A stretch of 35,544 nucleotides of DNA, taken from contig CAKZZK010000012.1 in the NCBI GenBank assembly GCA_937885235.1, positions 1 to 35,544 on the forward strand, written 5' to 3'. How positions within the stretch are numbered: position 1 is the stretch's first letter; each line of letters begins with the position of its first letter. Below, in pieces: positions 1 to 9,052 of the stretch. The DNA is from an uncultured Treponema sp. (GTDB taxonomy: Bacteria; Spirochaetota; Spirochaetia; Treponematales; Treponemataceae). Made by a program: the position numbers and the translations under genes. The notes below the pieces were generated by a model. The model worked only from the letters and a program-made list of their open reading frames with translations, was not told the origin of the DNA and did no database searches.

Positions 1-1
1 A

Positions 2-742
2 GAGCCGTTGGAGCAGGCTCTTGCTTCGCTAAAGCAAGCAAGAACGGATATACAGCGGAAGAGCAATGAGGACGATGCGGTGCGCAGCGAGCTCATCAAG
101 GAGCAGGAAAAGCTGAGCGGCAAGCAGCAACGCATAGCGCAGCTGAGCGAGGTGCTTTCCAAGTTGCGCGCGGACAACAAGACGCTCATAAGGCTCTACG
201 GGGACATTTCTGCAAATAATCCCAAAAAGACACCCTTCGATGTCTGGGTGCTGCGGATATTCCTTGAAGACGTCGTGCATGCGGCAAACCTCCGCTTCCG
301 CCACATTTCAAGCGGCAGATATGCCTTTGTGTTCAGGAGCGGCGGCAAGGAACTGGACTTGTCCATCAGCGACAGCTACACGGGAAAAACACGCGAGACA
401 GAGAGCCTGAGCGGCGGCGAGCTTTTCATCGCCTCGCTGAGCCTTGCGCTTGCGCTCACGGACGTGGTACAGCAGCGGAGCGGCGGCATCAGGCTTGATT
501 CGCTCTTCATAGATGAAGGTTTCGGTTCCCTCGACAACGAAATCCTCGACAACACAATCACTATTCTGAACGAGGTGCAGGAACAGCGCATGGTGGGCAT
601 CATCTCGCACGTAGAATCCCTCATCGCTGACATTCCTCGCCACATCATTGTCACCAAAACACCAAACGGCAGCACCATCAGTCAGTCAGGCGACTTTTTC
701 AATATGCCCGGTAGCAATAAAAGCGAAAGTATATTACAATAA
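2..742 (+). CDS. sbcC: Exonuclease SbcCD, ATPase subunit SbcC (C-terminal part, 5' truncated by window)
   Basis: SbcC is the SMC/Rad50-like ATPase of the SbcCD nuclease, which cleaves DNA hairpins and processes double-strand ends in the cytoplasm. Only the C-terminal ~247 residues are present. The frame is open from base 2, so the gene begins outside the window. Visible in order: the end of the coiled coil (Glu/Lys/Gln-rich), then the C-terminal ATPase lobe with the ABC signature ESLSGGE, the Walker B/D-loop segment LFIDEGFGSLD, and the switch histidine in IISHVESL. DEGFGSLD is typical of SbcC rather than ABC transporters. The next gene starts 5 bp after the stop in the same direction, so the two are probably co-transcribed. 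Family assignment is secure; the upstream sbcD partner is not visible. Confidence 0.95.
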   Translation, partial: EPLEQALASLKQARTDIQRKSNEDDAVRSELIKEQEKLSGKQQRIAQLSEVLSKLRADNKTLIRLYGDISANNPKKTPFDVWVLRIFLEDVVHAANLRFRHISSGRYAFVFRSGGKELDLSISDSYTGKTRETESLSGGELFIASLSLALALTDVVQQRSGGIRLDSLFIDEGFGSLDNEILDNTITILNEVQEQRMVGIISHVESLIADIPRHIIVTKTPNGSTISQSGDFFNMPGSNKSESILQ

Positions 743-747
743 GAAGC

Positions 748-3354
748 ATGAACGGGAAAAAGATTGTCTTCATATCGCTTGTTTTCAGCGCGGCTTTGCT
801 TTCCGCGAAAACGCTTCCCTACCCGGGCGAAGGGCAACGGGGAGCCGCCAACAGGGCTCCAGACACCGAGGAGGCCGTTGATTTCTTTGAAGAAAAGCAA
901 CGCTACGACAGCGCTCTGGCAGAAGCCGTCGCCTTCTATCCGCTGGACAGCTGGTACTTCGATATCCTCTTGCAAAAACACGACGAACTGATTTTGGAAA
1001 ATACATACGACTCGGAACTGCGGCAAAGCGCAGGCGCTCCGTCTGATGCCTTTGACTGGTACCTGAACGTGGCGAACGGCGGGATGGGAGAATACGTGGC
1101 TTTTGCGCCCTATGCCCAATATATCGTGAGCCTCTGCTATGTGGCGCAATGCGGCACCGTCAAAAACTATGCGGAGGCTCGCCGCTGGGCGAAAGAGTCG
1201 TTTTCGGCAGGCTTTGCGGGTGCAGCCTGCATACTGGCGGAAGCGAAAGAAAAGAGCTGGGCAGACAAGTCCGTCACCCTTACCCCGCGGGAACTTTACC
1301 AAAAGGCGGCTGAACAGAATTTCCCCGACGGTCTGCTCCGCTACGCGCTCTATGCAGGAAAAGACGCGGGGAAATATCTCGACAAAGCTTGCTCCTATCA
1401 TCACGCCGAAGCATATTATCAGACAGCCCGCTATGTGCTTGCCACCACCACGGCTCAAGAGATTGCCCAGCATCTTTCAACAGCAGAGCAGCTGCTTTCC
1501 GAAGCGGCGGAACTCTATCACCCGCAGAGCTGCATCATGCTGGGGGATTTCTATGCCCGCAAGATCTGTGCCGATACCGCATACAGCGATTCCCTCTGCG
1601 AGCGGCCGGAAAATCCCTTTAACGACAAGGAAAAAGCCATAGACTACTACACGCAGGCTGCTGAAAACGGCGAAAGCGAGGGCTTTGCCGCACTGGCAGC
1701 CATCTACCGCGAGGGCTACTTCGGCAGTAGGGACGAAGAGCTAGCTTCCTTCTATTATATGGCATATCGTGACGCAAAGTATGAAGAGAAGCGTGCCTTC
1801 CAGCGTAATATCGAAGAACTGCGGAACTACTACGAAAAGCAGGGCAACAAGGCGGACGAAACTATCTGCCGCGATCTGGGGGCAGCTTACTACCTTTACC
1901 CCCAGGACGGACTGAAGCTCAACGCCACGGAATGGCTTACGCGGGGAGCACAGCAGGGGGATGCGGCGAGCATGGTTCAACTTGCCTCCCTCGCAACAGA
2001 AAGCAAGCAGGACATACAGGCGCTCAGCTGGTACAAGCAGGCGCTTGCCACAACAAATGCCTTTCCCCTTTCAGATTCCCAGCAGCAGGCAGTCGTCAGC
2101 AAGCTAGACGGCATCTATGCGCAGGTACTGCAGGTGGGACGCTTCAAGGCGGACGTTGACTGCTGGCTCACGAAAGAGCGCAAAGCTGACAGCACCATTA
2201 ACCAGACGGCGGCGAAAGCGTCCACCAAGCGGGAGGCGTTTGCCTGGTTCAAATCACGGGCAAGCAACGGGGATGTCTTCCTCAAGACTTGGTACGCATG
2301 GATTTTGCTTGAAGATGTGAATGCAGAAAAATACGGCATCACCCCCATCTCCAAAAAGGCTGACAAAGATGCAAAGGAAGCATGGACGGTCATCAGCGAA
2401 GTGCTCAAGAGCAATCCCGAATACGCACCTGCTCTCGTCTGCCAGGGACGCTGTTACCAAAACGGCTACGGAACGAGGAAAAAGGCGAAAGAGGCAAAGG
2501 CTTGCTATGAGAAAGCGGCAAAGCTCGGTTACAGCGAGGCATACAGCTTTCTCGCGCTTCTTGCGGACACCAAGGCTCAAAAACAGGAGCTCATTCTGGA
2601 AGGATGCAAACTGCAGGACGAAATTTGCTATTATCTCTCTTTTGACAGCGCCATCTATGTGCCGGGCTTATTCGATTACGAAGAGGCGTTGCAGTTTTCC
2701 GCACGCTATGGCTATCTGCCTGGCTGCCTGCAGCTGATCGACAGCTACATCAAGGATGTCGCCGTCACCTTCGATGGAAACTACTCAAAGATAGACACCG
2801 CCTACAACCTTGTGCTGAGGGCAGAGGCAATAGGCATGGCGGGGGCAAAGGCAAAGCGCCAGCTCATTGAAAAAAACTATGCTAACAAAATGGAGTTCAC
2901 TTCCTACGCTATGCGGCGGAAGATTGCGGAAACTCAGAAAGTGGCAGAAAAGCAATCCACGGCGGACAGCCTGTACGCGCTCGCACAGGCGTATGATTCG
3001 GCACGCCCCTACATCGACGGTACAGCCAAGCAGGCGGCATCCTACTATTTGCAGGCGGCAAACAAGGGCAAGCTGGAGGCTATGGAGCAGATTGCGGCGT
3101 ATTACTACTACGGCAAGGGCATTCCTCAGAACTACCAGAGGGCATTCCGCTGGTATAGCGCCGCAGAGCGAAATGGCAGCACAAGCGTCTATGAAGACCT
3201 CGGTGCAATGTACATCGATGGCGATGGCTGTGAACGCGATGTGGAGCAGGGCTTGGAATACTTCAGGGCGGCGTGCTCGCTCAACCCAGATTCTCCGGTA
3301 GCCGCAGAGCTGAACTGCTTCGAAGGCAGACCCATAGACAGCAGAATTTATTAG
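748..3354 (+). CDS. Large secreted Sel1-like/TPR repeat protein
   Basis: An 868-residue protein with an N-terminal signal peptide (charged MNGKK, hydrophobic core, cleavage probably near residue 20), so it is likely periplasmic or surface-located. The rest is helical-repeat sequence of Sel1 type, clearest at the C-terminus with motifs such as AASYYLQAANKGKLEAM, YYYGKGIPQNYQRAFRWY and MYIDGDGCERDVEQGLEYF. Further degenerate copies occur from about residue 100 onward (AEARRWAKESFSAGF, ELYQKAAEQNF, KACYEKAAKLGYSEAY). Sel1 repeats act as protein-interaction scaffolds; the partner here is unknown. It sits 5 bp after sbcC and 12 bp before a phosphohexomutase gene. No catalytic domain is visible. 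Confidence 0.85.
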   Translation: MNGKKIVFISLVFSAALLSAKTLPYPGEGQRGAANRAPDTEEAVDFFEEKQRYDSALAEAVAFYPLDSWYFDILLQKHDELILENTYDSELRQSAGAPSDAFDWYLNVANGGMGEYVAFAPYAQYIVSLCYVAQCGTVKNYAEARRWAKESFSAGFAGAACILAEAKEKSWADKSVTLTPRELYQKAAEQNFPDGLLRYALYAGKDAGKYLDKACSYHHAEAYYQTARYVLATTTAQEIAQHLSTAEQLLSEAAELYHPQSCIMLGDFYARKICADTAYSDSLCERPENPFNDKEKAIDYYTQAAENGESEGFAALAAIYREGYFGSRDEELASFYYMAYRDAKYEEKRAFQRNIEELRNYYEKQGNKADETICRDLGAAYYLYPQDGLKLNATEWLTRGAQQGDAASMVQLASLATESKQDIQALSWYKQALATTNAFPLSDSQQQAVVSKLDGIYAQVLQVGRFKADVDCWLTKERKADSTINQTAAKASTKREAFAWFKSRASNGDVFLKTWYAWILLEDVNAEKYGITPISKKADKDAKEAWTVISEVLKSNPEYAPALVCQGRCYQNGYGTRKKAKEAKACYEKAAKLGYSEAYSFLALLADTKAQKQELILEGCKLQDEICYYLSFDSAIYVPGLFDYEEALQFSARYGYLPGCLQLIDSYIKDVAVTFDGNYSKIDTAYNLVLRAEAIGMAGAKAKRQLIEKNYANKMEFTSYAMRRKIAETQKVAEKQSTADSLYALAQAYDSARPYIDGTAKQAASYYLQAANKGKLEAMEQIAAYYYYGKGIPQNYQRAFRWYSAAERNGSTSVYEDLGAMYIDGDGCERDVEQGLEYFRAACSLNPDSPVAAELNCFEGRPIDSRIY

Positions 3355-3366
3355 GAGGGCAAGAGC

Positions 3367-5214
3367 ATGGAACACAATATGATTCTTTCAGTCTCGGGAT
3401 GGCGGAAGGTTTTTGCCGAGAGCGGCAATGAAGAGGATAAGTCACCATCGATCGGCGTGCAAAACAAGCTGCTGTGCGCCCTCATAGGGGAAACATTCGC
3501 GCAGTACCTCATTGACAGCGTTGGCGGCAGGTATCCCTTTATCGCTGTGGGGACAGACACCCGCCCCACGAGCGCAGAGATTGCAGACGCCATCCTGCGT
3601 GCGCTGCTCGCGCACAATATCTCCGTCCACTACACAGGCGTTGCATCCGCGCCGGAAATCATGGCATACGCACGCCAGCTGGACGGCTTTCTCTATATTT
3701 CCGCCAGCCACAATCCCATAGGGCACAACGGCATCAAATTCGGACGTGATGACGGGGGCGTACTGGAAAGCGCTGAGGCAAAGAAGCTCATCGCCGCCTT
3801 CGAGCAGAAATGCGCTGACACCGATGCAGCCATACATGCCCAGAAGCTTCTGGATTCCGTGGACGATGCCGCACTGACACTGATTTACAACAGCGTGCGT
3901 CAGTATAAGCGAGAAGCGCTTGCCGCTTACGACAGCTTCATCAGGACGGTCATCACCGGCAGCGAGGAGAAAGAAAAGCAGGACTATGTTTTTTCGGCGA
4001 TTAAATCAGCGGTGAAGACACAGGCGCTTTCCGTTGTCTGCGACATGAACGGCTCTTCACGCATCCTTTCCATAGACAAAAATTTTCTGCCCTCTTGCGG
4101 CATCACGCTTGAAGCATTCAACAACGAGGCAGGACACATTGCCCACGCCATCATACCTGAGCCAGAAAACCTCATCTACTGCAGCGAAGTCATACAGGAC
4201 AGGCAGCGGGACGGTGACACGGAGGTAAAGTTGGGATATATGCCCGACTGCGACGGAGACAGGGGCAATATCGTGTACTGGAACGAAAAGACAGAGACTG
4301 CGGAAGCCATTGCCGCGCAGAAGGTCTTTGCCCTCTGCGTCATGGCAGAAAGCGCCTTTGATTATTGGAGCGCACGGCAGTTCAAGAAAAAAAGTCTTCT
4401 GTGGCATGTAGAAAATTTCTATGGGAAAAAAGCTGTCGTCGTCAACGGTCCCACCTCTATGCAGATTGACGAAATCTGCAAGGCATTTGGCATGCAGATT
4501 TTCCGCGCCGAAGTGGGAGAGGCAAATGTTGTAAATCTTGCCAGAGAAAAACGGGAAGCAGGCTATGCGGTGCGCATTCTGGGTGAGGGAAGCAATGGCG
4601 GCAATATAACTTACCCGTCAAGCGTGCGCGACCCCCTTGCCACGCTCTTTGCCATCATCAAACTCCTCACCATACGGGACAAGGTGGAAGAGGACGGCAC
4701 CGTCAGCAAGGGACTTTTCCACATCTGGTGCGACAAATCTGACCAGTCTTTCAAGTATAAAGATGATTTCACCCTTGCCGACATCTTGGACACACTTCCC
4801 GTTTACATCACGACAGGGGTCAACGAAGAACGCGCCAAGCTCAAAATCAAAAGTGCGGACAAGGGGCTGCTCAAAGAGAAATTCCATCAGATTTTTACAG
4901 AAGAATGGGCGGCGCACAAGGACGAGCTGGAGCACATCTACGGCTTTTCGGTCTACGAGGCGGATATCACAAACGGCACAGTGGAGCTTAAAAACGCTCC
5001 CAACTGGAACAACGCCACGGGAGGGCTTAAAATCCGCTTCCTCGATGAAAAGGGACAGAGCAAGGCATTCATCTGGATGCGTCCAAGCGGCACGGAAAAT
5101 GTATTCCGCGTGCTCTGCGATGTGAAGGGAGACGAAGATGCCGCGGAACGCTCCCTGCTCAGATGGGAAAGCAGCATGATCCGCACGGCAGATGATGCCC
5201 TTTGCCAAAAATGA
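3367..5214 (+). CDS. Phosphoglucomutase/phosphomannomutase family protein
   Basis: An alpha-D-phosphohexomutase (615 residues) that interconverts sugar 1- and 6-phosphates in the cytoplasm. Key sites are intact: the phosphoserine loop ISASHNP with catalytic Ser114, the metal loop DCDGDR with Asp294, Asp296 and Asp298, and the phosphate-binding loop RPSGTEN at 572-578. The sugar loop may lie in GEGSNGG rather than the more usual GEMSG, so substrate preference (glucose or mannose) cannot be assigned. At 615 residues it is longer than typical ~450-550 residue members, with extra sequence between the active-site and metal loops. The start is supported by a GGAGG about 9 bp upstream of the ATG, overlapping the end of the preceding gene. 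It overlaps cotH by ATGA. Confidence 0.9.
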   Translation: MEHNMILSVSGWRKVFAESGNEEDKSPSIGVQNKLLCALIGETFAQYLIDSVGGRYPFIAVGTDTRPTSAEIADAILRALLAHNISVHYTGVASAPEIMAYARQLDGFLYISASHNPIGHNGIKFGRDDGGVLESAEAKKLIAAFEQKCADTDAAIHAQKLLDSVDDAALTLIYNSVRQYKREALAAYDSFIRTVITGSEEKEKQDYVFSAIKSAVKTQALSVVCDMNGSSRILSIDKNFLPSCGITLEAFNNEAGHIAHAIIPEPENLIYCSEVIQDRQRDGDTEVKLGYMPDCDGDRGNIVYWNEKTETAEAIAAQKVFALCVMAESAFDYWSARQFKKKSLLWHVENFYGKKAVVVNGPTSMQIDEICKAFGMQIFRAEVGEANVVNLAREKREAGYAVRILGEGSNGGNITYPSSVRDPLATLFAIIKLLTIRDKVEEDGTVSKGLFHIWCDKSDQSFKYKDDFTLADILDTLPVYITTGVNEERAKLKIKSADKGLLKEKFHQIFTEEWAAHKDELEHIYGFSVYEADITNGTVELKNAPNWNNATGGLKIRFLDEKGQSKAFIWMRPSGTENVFRVLCDVKGDEDAAERSLLRWESSMIRTADDALCQK

Positions 5215-6515
5215 AGATACGGCGCTACTCAGCCAGCTTTCTTGCCGTCATCTTGCTCCTTCTTGCCTCGCAGCTAGTCATCATTGGGGGGAGCTTTTAT
5301 GCACAGGTAAACGAAGAAGACTACAAGGCACTCGGACTGCCCATACTCTACATTGAGACAGAAGCAGGGAGGCGGATTAACTCGCGGGAAAACTACCGCA
5401 ATGCTCAGTTCCTGCTGGAAGACGGAGACAAAACGACCTCTGGTTCCTGCAAGATACGCGGACGGGGAAATTCCACTTGGGAAACCCCCGATACAAACAA
5501 AAAGCCATACCTTCTCAAACTTGACACGGCAGAGGGCTTGCTCGGCATGGGGGAAGCACAGAAATGGGTCCTTTTTGCCAATGCCACAGACAAAACCTTC
5601 CTGCGCAACGAATATGCCTATTACCTTGCCTCCGCTATATGGAACAAATGCGGCTGGGTACCACAGGAAAGAGGCATTACCCTCGTCGTCAATGGACGCT
5701 ATGAGGGGCTGTATTTTCTTGGAGAAAAAGTCAGCTGGGAAAACCTAAAGCTTCCTCCAAAAAGCTTCATAGCCTGCGCGGACTCGCATGTGGACGAATA
5801 CTGGAACTGCCATCTGAAGACCGGTATGCGCATCGGCATCCTGCGCCAGCCTGATGATGAAGACAATCCATACAGCAGGGGCGAGGCATATTTGCAGATT
5901 ATAGAGGATATGCTCTTTTCAACGCACTTTGCAAATCCCGTGAGCGGCTATCCAAAATATCTGGATGTGGACTCCTTCATAGACTGGCTGCTTGTCAACG
6001 AATTCACTAAGAACCACGATTCCCGCTTTCAAGGCTCCTGCTTTATGTACTATAATGACGCTACAAAGAAAATCCACATGGGGCCGATCTGGGACTTTGA
6101 CATTTCCTGTGGCAATATCCACGATGCCGACTGCGACAAGCCGGAGGGCTACATAGTCAATACACGGGATTGGTTTCAAAAGCTCTGGCAGGATCCCGCT
6201 TTCATTTCCCGCGTGCGCTCCCGCTGGATGGAAACCCGCATGCAGGTAAAGGCATCAATCGCGCTCATACAGCAGTGGGCGGACGAGCTTGCCCCCGCCG
6301 CAAATCTGAACAACACCGTCTGGAAGACCTTTGGACGGCGCCAGTGGCCTAACGCCCCCGGATGGAAAGAACGCAAGAGCTATCAGGCAGAAGTAGACTA
6401 TATGATTAACTACCTCACTGCCCGCTTTGCATGGCTGGACGAGCAGATGAGTTACTACACGCTGAACTGGTCTATCTGCACGCCGATCTTGTTGATGGAG
6501 ACCTTGACTTTCTGA
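5211..6515 (+). CDS. CotH-family protein (secreted or membrane-anchored)
   Basis: A CotH-like protein of 434 residues. CotH of Bacillus is an atypical protein kinase of the spore coat, but the role in spirochaetes is unknown. Diagnostic motifs are present: RGRGNSTWETP followed by KKPYLLKLD, GRYEGLYFLGEKV, and the GPIWDFDISCGN segment. An N-terminal hydrophobic stretch (FLAVILLLLASQLVIIGG) acts as a signal peptide or anchor. I choose ATG 5211 over an upstream in-frame TTG (5202) because the ATG forms an ATGA overlap with the stop of the mutase gene, implying translational coupling. The C-terminus is odd: the last ~20 codons lie antisense to the end of the chemoreceptor gene. Confidence 0.85.
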   Translation: MKIRRYSASFLAVILLLLASQLVIIGGSFYAQVNEEDYKALGLPILYIETEAGRRINSRENYRNAQFLLEDGDKTTSGSCKIRGRGNSTWETPDTNKKPYLLKLDTAEGLLGMGEAQKWVLFANATDKTFLRNEYAYYLASAIWNKCGWVPQERGITLVVNGRYEGLYFLGEKVSWENLKLPPKSFIACADSHVDEYWNCHLKTGMRIGILRQPDDEDNPYSRGEAYLQIIEDMLFSTHFANPVSGYPKYLDVDSFIDWLLVNEFTKNHDSRFQGSCFMYYNDATKKIHMGPIWDFDISCGNIHDADCDKPEGYIVNTRDWFQKLWQDPAFISRVRSRWMETRMQVKASIALIQQWADELAPAANLNNTVWKTFGRRQWPNAPGWKERKSYQAEVDYMINYLTARFAWLDEQMSYYTLNWSICTPILLMETLTF

Positions 6516-8506
6516 GCAATGTCGCCAAGGGCTGTCCCCGTATCGCTTATCTTGTTGGCACTTACCGCCATCTCGCCCATGCTGCTCTGAATGACGGAGG
6601 TGGCATCCTGCAGGCGCCTGATTTCAGAGAGGATCATACGGTTGCCGTCAGCCATCTCGCCGGAAGCGTTGTGCACTTCCACCGTGCTGTCATTCATATT
6701 TTTGAGGGCTGTGCTTATCTGCTTGGAACCCCTGTTCTGCTCGTCCATGGCAAGCCGTATCTGCGCCACAAGCTGGTCGGTATCTTTGATTTTCTCTGAC
6801 ACGGCAGAAAGCGCAACGCTCGAATCCTTGGAGGCTGAGACAACCTCGCCGATGGACTCGCGGATCTTTTCGAGCTGCTGGCCGATTGTCCGAGACTGAT
6901 CTGACGATGTTTCTGAAAGCTTCCTGATTTCGTCTGCGACAACGGAAAAGCCCTTGCCAGCCTCCCCCGCATGGGCAGCCTCTATGGCGGCATTCATTGC
7001 GAGCAGGTTTGTCTGGCGGGCAATGCTCGCGATGGCTTTATTCGCATCACCAAGCATCTTTGACTGCGTTTCGATTTCCAAGAGCTTTTCGTTTACTGAA
7101 AGCTGCTTGTGCACTCCGGTCTGCACATCCTTGTCCAAGTTGCCAAAGGAATTCGCCATCTTTTCAACAGACTCGTTCACCGAAGAGATATTGCCTATCA
7201 TCTCTTCCACAGCGGCAGATGCCTCGGTGACGCTCGCAGACTGGCCGGCAATCATATTATTGAGAGAATCTATATTGGAAGAAATCTGGTTCACCGCGCC
7301 CGCCGTCTGGCTCACACTGCCACCCTGACTCGTAATCTGCTGATGAATGTCATTGATATTTGCGATGATCTGGCTTATGGCGCTCGAGGTATCCTGCGTG
7401 ACGAGGGACATACTCTCCCCCTCCCTGCTCAAATCATCCTTGGAAGCCTTAATCTGCGCTATGATTGTCTGCAACTTGCCTGAAAATGTGTTAAACCCGA
7501 CGACGACATCGCCAATCTCGTCATGAGAGACAACCTCTATGCGCTTTGTCAAATCCGCATCCCCCGCAGAGATATCGTCAAAGGACTGCTTTACCTTCAC
7601 GAGCGGGTGGATAGTCTTGTATATCATCATAACGCCAAGCACCATAAAGATGGCGCAGAGCACAAGCAGACTGGGAACCGCTATCAGCACCGTGTGGCGC
7701 ACCGTGCGCTGGATAATTTCTTCGCTTTTCGCCATGAACACCATGCCCGAAACAGAGCCGTCCTCGCTGGCAAGAGGGAAGTAATAGCATTGATAAGTGC
7801 TGTCGCCGATGATTTCTTCCCCGCGGTAGGTGCCGCCCCTCATCACCGTGTTGACAAGCTCCAGATCCTCCATCTCCTCGCCGACAATACTCTCGCCGTC
7901 CTCGTCGTAGAGGGTACTCGCCACAATGGTATTTTCCCGAAAGACGCTGCATTCCATAGCGTAAGCCTCTTTGATAAGCGTCACGAAATCTTCCGAAGAA
8001 AGGTCAAAGCCAGCCACCACACAGCCGACAATCTCATCATCGTAGAACACGGGGAAAGAAGCAAGCATGGCATAGTCAACGCCGGGAGACTCCTCCACGG
8101 AATAAAACCCCTCGCCTTCCAGCGCAGAAGACACGCAGTCCAGCTCGCCGGCGCTCGTGCTTGCAGTCCCCGCAAGGGCAAGGCCGCTTGCATTGGTGAC
8201 GAAAAGGATGTCAACGCCCATGCTTTCTTCTTCGCCGTCAAGCAGGTCCCGCAGCTCCGAAAAGTTCCTTGTGCCAAGGGCTTCCGCTATGTCTTCCCGC
8301 TCGGCAAGGGAGCGGGCGCCATACTGCAACGTGTTCTCCCTGTCTTTGATGGTCCGCTCTATGCCCGCGCGGGTCGTATCAAGCGTTTCATTGATGGTAG
8401 CCATAAAGCCTCTGTTAAAAATAACAATAGACAGCACGCAGACCGCTACCGAACAGCAAAGTATAGAAATTCCTGACAAAATACTTAATTTCGCTGAAAT
8501 CTTCAT
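6455..8506 (-). CDS. Methyl-accepting chemotaxis protein
   Basis: A transmembrane chemoreceptor of 683 residues that senses a periplasmic ligand and controls CheA. Layout: TM1 about residues 7-30, a ~240-residue periplasmic sensor of Cache type (VDILFVTNASG, SFPVFYDDEIVGCVVAGFDLS), TM2 about 272-296, HAMP (HPLVKVKQSFDDISAGDADLTKRI), then the signalling domain. The hairpin tip IARQTNLLAMNAAIEAAHAGE and flanking GKGFSVVADEIRKLSE are highly conserved. No CheR-binding C-terminal pentapeptide is present; it ends IGVQIDQFSV. ATG 8506 is preferred to an upstream TTG at 8530 because AAGGAG lies 9 nt before the ATG. The ligand cannot be predicted. Confidence 0.95.
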   Translation of the reverse strand: MKISAKLSILSGISILCCSVAVCVLSIVIFNRGFMATINETLDTTRAGIERTIKDRENTLQYGARSLAEREDIAEALGTRNFSELRDLLDGEEESMGVDILFVTNASGLALAGTASTSAGELDCVSSALEGEGFYSVEESPGVDYAMLASFPVFYDDEIVGCVVAGFDLSSEDFVTLIKEAYAMECSVFRENTIVASTLYDEDGESIVGEEMEDLELVNTVMRGGTYRGEEIIGDSTYQCYYFPLASEDGSVSGMVFMAKSEEIIQRTVRHTVLIAVPSLLVLCAIFMVLGVMMIYKTIHPLVKVKQSFDDISAGDADLTKRIEVVSHDEIGDVVVGFNTFSGKLQTIIAQIKASKDDLSREGESMSLVTQDTSSAISQIIANINDIHQQITSQGGSVSQTAGAVNQISSNIDSLNNMIAGQSASVTEASAAVEEMIGNISSVNESVEKMANSFGNLDKDVQTGVHKQLSVNEKLLEIETQSKMLGDANKAIASIARQTNLLAMNAAIEAAHAGEAGKGFSVVADEIRKLSETSSDQSRTIGQQLEKIRESIGEVVSASKDSSVALSAVSEKIKDTDQLVAQIRLAMDEQNRGSKQISTALKNMNDSTVEVHNASGEMADGNRMILSEIRRLQDATSVIQSSMGEMAVSANKISDTGTALGDIAQKVKVSINKIGVQIDQFSV

Positions 8507-8552
8507 TCTGAAACGCTCCTTGTTCGACAAATACGAAAGATAACTTTCTTCT

Positions 8553-8582
8553 ATTTTAGCCCTAAAAATGAAGACTTGTCAA
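8553..8582 (-). promoter_or_regulatory. Sigma70-type promoter of the chemoreceptor gene
   Basis: Read on the minus strand, TTGACA (8577-8582, perfect -35) and TAAAAT (8553-8558, five of six matches to the -10) are separated by 18 bp. Transcription would start near 8546, about 40 nt upstream of ATG 8506. It does not match the FliA-type consensus, so the receptor is probably not under the flagellar sigma factor encoded in this window (inference). Confidence 0.65.
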
Positions 8583-8590
8583 ATTATTCT

Positions 8591-8913
8591 TTAAGAAGGA
8601 AGAAATCCCTTGATATGCTTATATCGGGTGAAGGCAACGGTCTTGTAAAGATAATTACCGGAATACGCAGGTGCGACAAAGGCTTGAGGTCGATTTTGTA
8701 GTGAATAAAAGCGCAGAGAGAATATATATCCAGTCAGCCTTTAGGATGCCCACTGAAGCGAAACAAAACCAAGAAGAACGTCCGCTTCTTGCCATCAAAG
8801 ACAATTTTCGGAAAATCATAATCGTGGGTGACTCCATAAAGCGCAAAACCGATGAAAACGGAATTCTCACAATCAGCCTGATTGATTTCTTGCTCGATGC
8901 AAATATTATTTAG
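8591..8913 (+). pseudogene. Remnant of an AAA/DUF4143 ATPase gene with an internal deletion
   Basis: Two pieces of the family of AAA ATPases with a C-terminal DUF4143 domain lie next to each other in different frames. The first (8591-8698) reads LDMLISGEGNGLVKIITGIRRCDK, the N-terminus up to the Walker A region (family form roughly TGIRRCGKS), then hits a stop at 8699. The second (from about 8675, stop 8911-8913) carries the family tail EVDFVVNK...IYIQSAFRMP...PLLAIKDNFRKIIIVGD...DENGILTISLIDFLLD. Roughly 250-300 residues are missing between them (estimated from family length), with a junction near 8675-8685. The C-terminal piece alone could be read as an 80-aa ORF from GTG 8671, but it has no ribosome-binding site and no complete domain. 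Such ATPases are often strain-variable. Confidence 0.8.
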
Positions 8914-8917
8914 GGTA

Positions 8918-8952
8918 CCTTGAAAAACTCACCTATGGTGATTTTTTCAAGG
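8918..8952. terminator. Bidirectional intrinsic terminator hairpin
   Basis: Near-perfect inverted repeat with 16-bp arms, one mismatch and a 3-nt loop TAT. The core TCACC/GGTGA is flanked by a run of A on the left and T on the right (GAAAAAC before, TTTTTT after), so it works as an A-run/stem/U-run terminator on either strand. It starts 5 nt after the pseudogene stop (+). For the minus-strand island operon it lies about 100 nt beyond the immunity gene stop. Confidence 0.7.
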
Positions 8953-9052
8953 ACTTGTCAGTTTCAAAGTTGCCTCTAAAAGCTAAAGTTTTTAAAAGAT
9001 TTCTAAAGACAGTTCCATTACAAATACATTTCGCGCGAATTTTATTTGTTCC

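Noticed and set aside
1139..1642. 167-codon frame inside the Sel1 protein gene
   Set aside because: It is an alternative frame of a gene with a signal peptide and clear Sel1 repeats; the Arg/Pro-rich translation has no domain.
7523..8476. 317-codon open frame on the plus strand
   Set aside because: It is antisense to the chemoreceptor gene, whose product is clearly real; the His/Arg-rich translation looks like a bias artefact.
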